The notes below the pieces were generated by a model. That model worked only from the letters and a program-made list of their open reading frames with translations. It did no database searches and was not told where the DNA came from. A stretch of DNA of 7,711 bases from Gammaproteobacteria bacterium (GTDB lineage Bacteria > Pseudomonadota > Gammaproteobacteria > Arenicellales > Arenicellaceae), in NCBI GenBank assembly GCA_003485905.1, contig DNHK01000021.1, forward strand, positions 1 to 7,711, written 5' to 3'. The stretch's first letter is position 1, and every line of letters starts with the position of its first letter. Position numbers and translations under genes: made by a program. This document shows positions 1 through 5,783 of this stretch, piece by piece.

Positions 1-761
1 CCTACGGTCTGGCAGTCTCGGCCCAAAACGATTGGGGTCCCGTCACCTGGAACCTGAATACTGCCAGGAACAACTCCTTCTGATACGATATAATGCCCTT
101 TGTCACAAAGTAATCGCGGGCCTATTAGACAAATTCCCATCCGGTCAGACCGCTGACTAATTTTATATCGAGTAGATAATAGCTGAGACCATACTCCTTC
201 ATTGAACATATCAAACTGCGGGCCAGGAATGATTCCGATTGCATCGTCGTTGTTGTAATTAACACCCTCTGGAAAACACAATGATTTTGTAGCGGTTGTA
301 GTCAAGCATGGCAGCAGATCACCTTTTGAAAGTAAATTCCCTCCAATACCCGATCGCCGATGACAGGATCGACTCCCTAAAACACTCGCTGTCTGGAAAC
401 CGCCGGCTATAGCAAGGTAACTGTAAAAACCATTGCGCGGCGGCCCTACGGTTACTATGTCTCCATCAACTGCCTTTGCTGATGTATGCTCGGGAATAGA
501 CTGTCCCGACACCGTCAGCCTAGTTCCGGGCCCACAAACCGATAATAAAACCTGACCACCAGAAACGCGAAAAGAAGCACCAGAAAGTGCCAGTTCCACC
601 ACCGCTTTATCAACCGAGTTACCGACAAGCGCATTAGCCAGCCCCAGTGCACGCCGGTCCATAACGCCTGCAGTCGACACACCATATCGTCGATGCCCGT
701 AGCGCCCGGTATCTTGAACTGATGCCCCAAGACCACATTGATCGACCTCGAGCGCAGTCAT
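1..761 (-). CDS. pxpC: 5-oxoprolinase subunit C (PxpC/KipA family, biotin-dependent carboxyltransferase-like), partial
   Basis: I translated this by hand: the minus-strand frame stays open for 253 codons from ATG 761-759 to the left edge, so the C-terminal part is missing. Members of this family (KipA/PxpC, allophanate hydrolase subunit 2-like) act with PxpB and PxpA in ATP-dependent ring opening of 5-oxoproline to glutamate in the cytoplasm. Family signatures are clear: GLGASVQDTGRYG (residues 10-22), MDRRALGLANALVGN (34-48), YLAIAGGF...VLGSRS (115-132), SDRMGICLIGP (204-214) and SEGVVPGSIQVPGDGTPIVL (226-245). The start overlaps the stop of pxpB by 4 nt (ATGA) and has only a poorly spaced GGAAG ahead of it, which fits translational coupling. 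No frameshift or internal stop is seen. The usual third subunit, PxpA (LamB/YcsF family), is not in the window but could lie just downstream. The family call is firm; the exact substrate (5-oxoproline or another lactam/ureido compound) is inferred. Confidence 0.93.
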   Translation of the reverse strand, partial: MTALEVDQCGLGASVQDTGRYGHRRYGVSTAGVMDRRALGLANALVGNSVDKAVVELALSGASFRVSGGQVLLSVCGPGTRLTVSGQSIPEHTSAKAVDGDIVTVGPPRNGFYSYLAIAGGFQTASVLGSRSCHRRSGIGGNLLSKGDLLPCLTTTATKSLCFPEGVNYNNDDAIGIIPGPQFDMFNEGVWSQLLSTRYKISQRSDRMGICLIGPRLLCDKGHYIVSEGVVPGSIQVPGDGTPIVLGRDCQTV

Positions 762-1510
762 TCTTCCACAGAATCCAAAATCAGCGACCCCCGAGCTGAG
801 TTTTCATCAAGGATCAACCATTCTCTTGCAGAAATTGATCGGAACTTAACCCGATCGCCTGGTTTAAAAAGGAATGGCGGTGTTCTTTCCAACTCAAAGG
901 GCCGAATCGGGGTGCGGCCAATTACATGCCAGCCGCTAGGTCCCTCAAGACTACCAATAGCTGTTTGGCTTCCTCCAATAGAAATCGATGAAGATGGTAT
1001 CTTCGCTCGGGGTTCAGATAGACGCGGCACAGAAAGAATTGGATCGAGCCCAGACAGATAACTAAAGCCCGGTAGAAACCCAACCATTGCGACCAAATAG
1101 AGTGGAGCCGTATGCGCCTCTATCAAATCATTTTCTGTCATTGCTAGTCTTGCCGCCACATCTTTAAGATCAGTCCCAAAGCCATCGCCGTAAGTTACGG
1201 GAACCTCCCAGACCCTACCCACCGATCTGGCAACGAAGTGATTGGATGCTAGATGCATGACGCTGGTCTCAAGTTCCTCCAAATCAATTATTAGTGGATC
1301 AAAAAAGATTGTTATGGCTCGGTAAGTCGGAACAGTCTCTATAACACCAACTAAATTAAGTTTATTAAACGCAGAATCGAACGCGTGAACCTGAGCAATC
1401 AACTTTGGATCAATTTGTTCGCCAAAATTGACAGATAAGGCTGTATCTCCAAGGTAACAAAGCAGTGGCTTATCGAAGTCTTCAACAGTTTTCTGCGTGT
1501 AATTTTTCAT
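758..1510 (-). CDS. pxpB: 5-oxoprolinase subunit B (PxpB/KipI family)
   Basis: This 250-residue cytoplasmic protein belongs to the KipI/PxpB family (allophanate hydrolase subunit 1-like) and has the full family length. PxpB pairs with PxpC and, with PxpA, hydrolyses 5-oxoproline using ATP; older Bacillus work named the homologue KipI, a kinase inhibitor. Visible signatures are VPTYRAITIFFDP (60-72), PVTYG (104-108), GFLPGFSYLSGLDP (144-157), IGGSQTAIGSLEGPSGW (178-194) and IGRTPIRPFE (197-206). I chose ATG 1510 because the codon just upstream is only TTG and ATG 1510 shares one base with the stop of the preceding dehydrogenase gene (TGATG), a classic coupling arrangement; there is no strong Shine-Dalgarno sequence. 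Its stop overlaps the pxpC start by 4 nt. It is the fourth gene of the gntR-led operon. The glycine usual after QT in the GGxQTG motif is alanine here (A184), a minor deviation. Confidence 0.94.
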   Translation of the reverse strand: MKNYTQKTVEDFDKPLLCYLGDTALSVNFGEQIDPKLIAQVHAFDSAFNKLNLVGVIETVPTYRAITIFFDPLIIDLEELETSVMHLASNHFVARSVGRVWEVPVTYGDGFGTDLKDVAARLAMTENDLIEAHTAPLYLVAMVGFLPGFSYLSGLDPILSVPRLSEPRAKIPSSSISIGGSQTAIGSLEGPSGWHVIGRTPIRPFELERTPPFLFKPGDRVKFRSISAREWLILDENSARGSLILDSVEE

Positions 1511-2433
1511 CAAGGTGACGCTATCCCAAGCCCTTCAATAATCTTGAGTGCTACTTCACGTGATGTTCTGTTCATAGCCTCGACACCAACACCACCCATG
1601 TGTGGTGTCAAAATAAGATTAGGACAATTCAGTAATGGGCTGTTATCTGGCAAAGGCTCATCCGAGAACACGTCCAAACCTGCAGCCGCTATGCGTCCTT
1701 CACGAAGTAACTTTACAAGCGCGATCTCGTCGATAAGCGCGGCACGAGCTGTGTTTATAAGAATGGTATCGGCACTCATTTTCGAAAGCAGCGGTTCATT
1801 TAGGATTGGTGTCTTCCCTGGCAGTCCATGAAGCGAAATTATCTGAGACACCGCAAGCAGTTCCTCCAAACATGACATGCGTTTGGCCCCAACTTTTGAA
1901 AGGTCGTAATCACTGGCGCTTTTCGAATAGACAAAAATCGACATGCCCAAGCCACGAACTAGAACCGCTAGCTTTTGTGCAACATGTCCATAACCGACGA
2001 GACCAATCCGAAACTTCGAAATTTCTCGCGGTTTAGTTCGTTCGCGGATGGACCAGTCACCCAACCGCACAGCATTATCTGCTGTTAAAATTTGTCGAGC
2101 ACAAGCAAACATCAGTGAAATAGCATGTTCGGCGACTGAGTTTGCATTTGATCCGGGAGTATTGACAATTCGGATGCCTCGCTTGTTTGCCGCTGCGTGA
2201 GCAATCTTGTCCGTTCCCGTCCCGTGACTAGCGATAATTGCTAATTTTGGAGAAGCGTCAATTGCTTCCGCAGAAAAACCTTTATTGCGGGTGATCACAG
2301 CTTTTGCATTCTTAAGATGGGGTTTCAAAGCCGCGAGATCCATTGAATCGGCTTCAAACACTGAAAGGCCAGCATTTTTGAGTAGTTCTACTCCACAACT
2401 AGCAATAGGCTGAACGATAACACAATCTGTCAT
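1510..2433 (-). CDS. D-isomer specific 2-hydroxyacid dehydrogenase (phosphoglycerate dehydrogenase-like)
   Basis: This 307-residue protein has the two-domain fold of D-2-hydroxyacid dehydrogenases, which interconvert 2-hydroxy and 2-oxo acids with NAD(P)(H) in the cytoplasm. The catalytic triad is visible: R230 (in INTARAALIDE), E259 (in LDVFSDEPLP) and H278 (in LTPHMGG). The nucleotide-binding loop is GLVGYGHVA (144-152), with alanine in place of the last glycine of GxGxxG. The acidic residue that usually ends Rossmann strand 2 and favours NAD is replaced by the S170-K171-S172 stretch, suggesting NADP(H) use. The N-terminal substrate-domain motif ASHGTGTDKI (68-77) corresponds to the family's GxGxDxI. 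It is too short to carry the ACT regulatory domain of SerA, so serine biosynthesis is unlikely. The start overlaps the end of the M20 amidase gene by 4 nt (ATGA) without a clear ribosome site, and the stop overlaps pxpB. The substrate is unknown; a 2-hydroxy acid made or consumed by this catabolic operon is inferred. Confidence 0.92.
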   Translation of the reverse strand: MTDCVIVQPIASCGVELLKNAGLSVFEADSMDLAALKPHLKNAKAVITRNKGFSAEAIDASPKLAIIASHGTGTDKIAHAAANKRGIRIVNTPGSNANSVAEHAISLMFACARQILTADNAVRLGDWSIRERTKPREISKFRIGLVGYGHVAQKLAVLVRGLGMSIFVYSKSASDYDLSKVGAKRMSCLEELLAVSQIISLHGLPGKTPILNEPLLSKMSADTILINTARAALIDEIALVKLLREGRIAAAGLDVFSDEPLPDNSPLLNCPNLILTPHMGGVGVEAMNRTSREVALKIIEGLGIASP

Positions 2434-3728
2434 TTTGCAATATCTGGCGGCTGCAAGCAGAAACGCATAAGCAGCTTTGCGCCGTCACTGAAATCTGACA
2501 AGCTCATATACTCATCTGGATTGTGACTACCGTTTTCGTTACGAAGAAAAATCATCCCAGTTGGTACGCCAAGGTTAGCAAACGTAGCGGCATCGTGACC
2601 TGCGCCACAAGGCATTTTTAAGATTGGCACTTTAATTTCTGTCGCAGCTTGATCGAGCCGACTGACTATTGAGGAGTGCATTTTTGCCGATTTGGTGGAT
2701 GTGCGAGGCCCCAAATCGAAAATTACATTTTCGTCTTTTTCAATTGCCCTTGTCAATACCTGAAGATCAACTGCAAAGGCTTTCAGAATGGCTCGGGAAT
2801 TACTACGAATATCAAGTGAAAAGCGCACGGACCCAGCTACTTTCGAAAAAGAGGCTTCATTCGGATCCGTAGCGATTTCGCCAACGGTTACAGTGAGGTC
2901 TTTTCCTCTAGCTTCGAACTGACGCCAAAGTTGGTCAATTTCAACAACTAATTTGCAAACTGCGAGGGCCGCATCACGGCGCGTCTCTCGAGGCGTTGCG
3001 CCAGAATGGGCATAGGTTCCGCGACATATTGCTTGGCGAAACCGTAGACTGCCACGAATGTCTGTCACAATTCCAAGCGGTATGTTTTTCTGCGCAAGAA
3101 TTGGGCCTTGTTCTATGTGCGGTTCTAAAAAAAGAGCAATATCGCCTGGTGACCAGTGGCTGTAACCCTTAGCGATTTCTGAAATGCATCCTCCAGCGGC
3201 TTGAATGGCATCTCCTAACTTTTCACCGTCACCAGCTCGTATTACTGTTTCTAATTCTTGTGCGCTGAGCTGACCAAAGGATGCACGGCTACCTATATAG
3301 GAGGCCGCAAACCAAGCGCTTTCTTCTGCACGAATTACCATCAGTGTGATAGGCAAAATAGGTAAGCGACGAGAAGACACAAACCCTGAAATAATAGAAA
3401 GGCCCATAAGAACTCCTGCAGCGCCGTCAAAATTTCCTCCCATAGGCACTGAGTCAAGATGGGAACCTATCACGATTTCCGGTCCATCGCTTTGCCCCGG
3501 TAGCGTAATATACTGATTACAGGCTGGGTCAGATTTTATGGCTAGTCCCAAAGCCTCAGCTTCTCTGCGGATAATACTGTGAGCAATATTTTCACCTAAT
3601 CCATATGAAATCCGGGTGACTCCGCGTACATCTGATGTTCGGGTATAAAATTCGGTGAATAGTCGCTCTGCCAAGGCTATATCTGGCTTTATAGTATCCG
3701 TGTCGTTAGCTTTTGAGAGGTCAGTCAT
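2430..3728 (-). CDS. M20-family Zn-dependent amidase (hydantoinase/carbamoylase family)
   Basis: This 432-residue enzyme belongs to the hydantoinase/carbamoylase branch of peptidase family M20, which includes N-carbamoyl-L-amino-acid hydrolase, allantoate amidohydrolase, beta-ureidopropionase and ureidoglycolate hydrolase. They cleave a ureido or amide bond with a dinuclear metal centre. The expected metal and catalytic residues are present: H90 and D92 (GSHLDSVPMGGNFDG), D101, the E135-E136 pair, H204 (LEPHIEQGP) and H402 (GSHNPDE), with dimerisation-domain H241 (TYAHSGATPRETRRD) and MPCGAGHDA (372-380). Residues 133-140, RAEESAWF, depart from the common NEEGxRF, so it is not a standard allantoate or carbamoyl-amino-acid hydrolase by motif. 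No signal peptide is seen, so it is cytoplasmic. The start overlaps the gntR stop by 4 nt and the stop overlaps the dehydrogenase start by 4 nt. Length is normal to slightly long for the family (about 410-430). The substrate is unresolved. Confidence 0.92.
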   Translation of the reverse strand: MTDLSKANDTDTIKPDIALAERLFTEFYTRTSDVRGVTRISYGLGENIAHSIIRREAEALGLAIKSDPACNQYITLPGQSDGPEIVIGSHLDSVPMGGNFDGAAGVLMGLSIISGFVSSRRLPILPITLMVIRAEESAWFAASYIGSRASFGQLSAQELETVIRAGDGEKLGDAIQAAGGCISEIAKGYSHWSPGDIALFLEPHIEQGPILAQKNIPLGIVTDIRGSLRFRQAICRGTYAHSGATPRETRRDAALAVCKLVVEIDQLWRQFEARGKDLTVTVGEIATDPNEASFSKVAGSVRFSLDIRSNSRAILKAFAVDLQVLTRAIEKDENVIFDLGPRTSTKSAKMHSSIVSRLDQAATEIKVPILKMPCGAGHDAATFANLGVPTGMIFLRNENGSHNPDEYMSLSDFSDGAKLLMRFCLQPPDIAK

Positions 3729-4381
3729 GGCCGACTCAGTCTTGTAATAATACTAGTACGGATCTGATCGAGATGCTCTTTCATTTTATTTTTAGCTTTC
3801 TCTCCATCGCCGTCACGTAGTGCTGAAATAATTTCAAGATGCTCTTTGCATGATGCTTCTGCCCGTTCTGGTAGCGTCTTTAGATCGAAAATTTGGGTCT
3901 TCCGGCGCATGTTCATCACAATCGCCGAAAGTTGGGCGTTGCCGGCTGTATCTGCGATCAGGCTATGCAGGGTGTCATCAATCCAACGCGTTGTTGCTCG
4001 ATCCAAGCCATCTCCGCTAGTGCTAATCATTTTGAGCGCGTCAGATAGTGCGATTTCCAACTCTTTCAGCGCATTGCAGTTAACCCTGCCTGCTGCAATT
4101 TGGCAAATCGTGGGCTCTAGAAGCTTGCGGACTTCCAGTGCATCAAGAAATTCTTCAATCCGCATCTGCTTGATCTGCACTCCCAATCGCCCGACACGAA
4201 CGATTAAACCTTCAGATTCTAACATAAGCAAAGCGTCACGTACTGGAGTCCGCGACATTCCAAGAATATCTGCCAAATGACGCTCGTTTAGATATTCACC
4301 AGGTTCAACCTCGCTGGATAATATCAGTTCCAGTATCTGTTGATAGGCTTTTGGTGCGAGCCTTTGGGCTGGTTGATTCAA
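3725..4381 (-). CDS. GntR-family transcriptional regulator, FCD subfamily
   Basis: This 218-residue regulator has an N-terminal winged helix-turn-helix (about residues 12-70, with LNERHLADILGMSRTPVRDA at 31-50) and a C-terminal FCD ligand-binding domain (about 78-210). The FCD metal-site residues are visible as D135, H139 (DDTLH), H181 (EHLEII) and H203 (KEHLDQ), so a divalent metal and a carboxylate-type effector are likely. It starts with TTG: an in-frame stop (TAA) lies ten codons upstream, no ATG or GTG lies between, the next ATG is inside the recognition helix region, and an AAAAGG ribosome site sits 9 nt before the TTG. It is the first gene of the minus-strand operon and diverges from the M24 gene, with a perfect palindrome between them, so it probably represses both units, including its own, until an inducer binds. 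A TTGAAA (4448-4443) could be a -35 for its promoter, but I see no convincing -10. Confidence 0.94.
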   Translation of the reverse strand: MNQPAQRLAPKAYQQILELILSSEVEPGEYLNERHLADILGMSRTPVRDALLMLESEGLIVRVGRLGVQIKQMRIEEFLDALEVRKLLEPTICQIAAGRVNCNALKELEIALSDALKMISTSGDGLDRATTRWIDDTLHSLIADTAGNAQLSAIVMNMRRKTQIFDLKTLPERAEASCKEHLEIISALRDGDGEKAKNKMKEHLDQIRTSIITRLSRP

Positions 4382-4390
4382 GTCTTTGGG

Positions 4391-4396
4391 CCTTTT
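4391..4396 (-). promoter_or_regulatory. Ribosome binding site supporting the TTG start of the GntR gene
   Basis: The minus strand reads AAAAGG here, 9 nt before TTG 4381-4379. No other start codon exists between the upstream in-frame stop and this TTG, so the site supports the unusual start. Confidence 0.6.
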
Positions 4397-4478
4397 GCTA
4401 GCCTGTCTTTAATGCAGAGACCTATCCTAACAACACAACGATTTTCAAGTCCCTATATTTAGCTTGGTATCATTACGG

Positions 4479-4507
4479 TTGACTGATGGTATACCATAAC
4501 CTAAACT
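4479..4507 (+). promoter_or_regulatory. Sigma70-like promoter for the M24/ABC transporter operon
   Basis: TTGACT at 4479-4484 matches the -35 consensus at five of six bases, TAAACT at 4502-4507 matches the -10 at four of six, and the spacer is exactly 17 nt. The -10 ends 39 nt before the M24 start codon. A 12-bp palindrome fills most of the spacer, which would make the promoter repressible by the divergent GntR protein. The promoter is predicted from sequence only. Confidence 0.6.
4486..4497. promoter_or_regulatory. Probable GntR/FCD operator (perfect 12-bp palindrome)
   Basis: ATGGTATACCAT is its own reverse complement. Operators of FCD-type GntR regulators are typically short palindromes of the TGGT...ACCA kind, as in the FadR core, so this fits the divergent regulator. 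It lies entirely between the -35 and -10 of the plus-strand promoter. A matching left half-site, TTGGTAT at 4464-4470, lies 22 bp upstream on the same face of the helix and may be a second, weaker site. Confidence 0.75.
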
Positions 4508-4532
4508 TACTTTCAACGGTTTTGACAACCAT

Positions 4533-4537
4533 GAGGA
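4533..4537 (+). promoter_or_regulatory. Ribosome binding site of the M24 gene
   Basis: GAGGA ends 9 nt before ATG 4547. An in-frame TGA at 4532-4534 excludes a longer ATG start. Confidence 0.7.
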
Positions 4538-4546
4538 ATTAAACTG

Positions 4547-5725
4547 ATGTCAACCGAACTGGTCACAAACCTACCCTTTTCGATAGACGAACATTTGTCT
4601 CGCCAGACACGTTTAAGAAAGGAGCTCAAAAAAGCCAACTTAGATGCAATCTTAGTTTTTGCGCAAGAAAGTCACTTTTGGTTGACGGGGTACGACACCG
4701 GAGGCTACGTTTTTTTTCAATGTGCGGTAATTACTCCAGACGAACGTCCAATCATTCTACTAACCCGCCGGCCCGATCTAGTTCAGGCCCGACAAACTAG
4801 TACTATTGAGGATATCCGTATCTGGTGGGATTCAGACGATGCCAACCCAGCTGTGGATCTGAAATCCATTCTAGCAGAACTCGGTTTAAAGAATGGACGC
4901 GTCGGCATTGAGTTAAACACCCACGGCTTGACTGGTTGGAACCTTTGGCGGGTACAAAACGTCCTAAATAACTGGTGTACTCTTGTGGATGATGAGCATC
5001 TGATCCGTAAATTGCGGCTGATCAAGTCGCCATCAGAAATTGCATACACGCGTAAAGCAGCGTGGATCTTGGATCGATCCTTGGAGGCAGTTATTAGTGC
5101 GTCGCGCCCGGGGATCTTGGATAGTGAAATCAAGGCAGCATACCTAACCTCTATTCTTCAGGATGGCGCGGACATGCCACCCAATCCACCGCTCTTTAAT
5201 TCCGGTCCGCGCGCAGTCTACGGTAGGGGTGTTTCAGAGCCTCGGCGTATTGAACCACAAGACCAAATTCTAGTTGAATACCCAGTCGCCTTTCGACGTT
5301 ATAACGTTAAGACCGAATGGACTATTCTCTTCGGCAATGTTGATACGGCACATCGTAAAATGTATGACGTTGCCCGCAACACGCTTCACCATATGACAGA
5401 AGTAGCCCGTCCCGGAAATACTCTTGGCGAGATATTTGATGTCCATGCAAAAGGGCTGGATGATGGGGGGTATAAGAAGCATCGATACGGTGCCACAGGG
5501 TACTCGGTTGGCTGTACTTTTTCCCCAACCAGCATGGACGCACCACCGATGATATATTCAGGCAATTCCACCATCTGTGCGCCCGGGATGACGCTGTTTT
5601 ATCATGTTATGATCGGAGATAGCGACACTGGTTATGCGATGGGGGTCGGCCATACTCTGCTGGTTACCGAAGGGTCTCCGGAGGTGCTAACGAAATTACC
5701 AGATGATCTGACGGTGATAGGGTAA
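4547..5725 (+). CDS. M24-fold hydrolase lacking peptidase metal ligands (creatinase/ectoine hydrolase DoeA-like)
   Basis: This 392-residue protein has the two-domain creatinase/aminopeptidase P architecture: an N-terminal domain (about 15-155) and a C-terminal pita-bread domain (about 160-385). The five metal ligands of M24 peptidases (D, D, H, E, E) align by motif spacing with E244 (ILVEYP), K255 (NVKTEWT), Y319 (TGYSVG), H353 (LFYHVM) and G368 (MGVGHT). None is conserved, so it is not a metallopeptidase. The pattern around 240-263, 318-328 and 346-352 resembles what I remember of metal-free ectoine hydrolases (DoeA/EutD) and, more distantly, creatinase, which hydrolyse cyclic or guanidino C-N bonds. 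The creatinase catalytic histidine is also not evident (YGRG at 225-228). I infer an amidohydrolase acting on the imported compound. There is no signal peptide, so it is cytoplasmic. It is first in the plus-strand operon and sits 58 nt ahead of the binding-protein gene. Automated names such as Xaa-Pro peptidase would be misleading. Confidence 0.88.
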   Translation: MSTELVTNLPFSIDEHLSRQTRLRKELKKANLDAILVFAQESHFWLTGYDTGGYVFFQCAVITPDERPIILLTRRPDLVQARQTSTIEDIRIWWDSDDANPAVDLKSILAELGLKNGRVGIELNTHGLTGWNLWRVQNVLNNWCTLVDDEHLIRKLRLIKSPSEIAYTRKAAWILDRSLEAVISASRPGILDSEIKAAYLTSILQDGADMPPNPPLFNSGPRAVYGRGVSEPRRIEPQDQILVEYPVAFRRYNVKTEWTILFGNVDTAHRKMYDVARNTLHHMTEVARPGNTLGEIFDVHAKGLDDGGYKKHRYGATGYSVGCTFSPTSMDAPPMIYSGNSTICAPGMTLFYHVMIGDSDTGYAMGVGHTLLVTEGSPEVLTKLPDDLTVIG

Positions 5726-5742
5726 CATCACCAAACCTTAAG

Positions 5743-5757
5743 CCAGTTTATAACTGG
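5743..5757. repeat. Short inverted repeat between the M24 and binding-protein genes
   Basis: CCAGTT and AACTGG flank a 3-nt TAT centre. The stem is only 6 bp and has no T-run after it, so it is not an intrinsic terminator. It may be a small mRNA hairpin or a protein-binding site, and it contains a -10-like TATAAC (5749-5754) without a good -35. Confidence 0.45.
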
Positions 5758-5770
5758 ACAACAACCAAAA

Positions 5771-5775
5771 AGGAG
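5771..5775 (+). promoter_or_regulatory. Ribosome binding site deciding the binding-protein start
   Basis: AGGAG ends only 2 nt before the first ATG (5778) but 8 nt before the second in-frame ATG (5784). Normal spacing therefore favours 5784 as the translation start. Confidence 0.7.
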
Positions 5776-5783
5776 AAATGCAA

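Noticed and set aside
515..736. Minus-strand open frame of 73 residues with hydrophobic C-terminal half
   Set aside because: It lies out of frame inside pxpC, whose own frame is open from 761 to the edge and matches its family throughout; the apparent membrane segment is a frame artefact.
1..761. Possible frameshifted or degraded pxpC
   Set aside because: Hand translation gives one uninterrupted 253-codon frame with all expected motifs, so it is simply cut by the window edge.
738..1061. Plus-strand open frame of 107 residues
   Set aside because: It is antisense to pxpC/pxpB, has no ribosome site or recognisable motif, and has the composition of a shadow frame.
1510..2433. SerA, phosphoglycerate dehydrogenase of serine synthesis
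   Set aside because: It is a short form without ACT domain, embedded in a catabolic operon, with atypical cofactor residues; only the superfamily call is safe.
3846..4280. Plus-strand open frame of 144 residues
   Set aside because: It is antisense to the GntR gene, which is strongly supported by its domains and residues; the Ser/Arg-rich translation looks like a shadow.
4420..4448. Minus-strand promoter for gntR from TTGAAA at 4448-4443
   Set aside because: At 16 to 18 nt spacing the downstream hexamers match the -10 consensus at three or fewer positions, too weak to list as a feature.
4547..5725. Xaa-Pro aminopeptidase (PepP/PepQ) annotation
   Set aside because: None of the five metal ligands needed for M24 peptidase activity is conserved at the expected positions.
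5743..5757. Intrinsic terminator between the M24 and binding-protein genes
   Set aside because: The stem is only 6 bp, not GC-rich, and not followed by a T-run.
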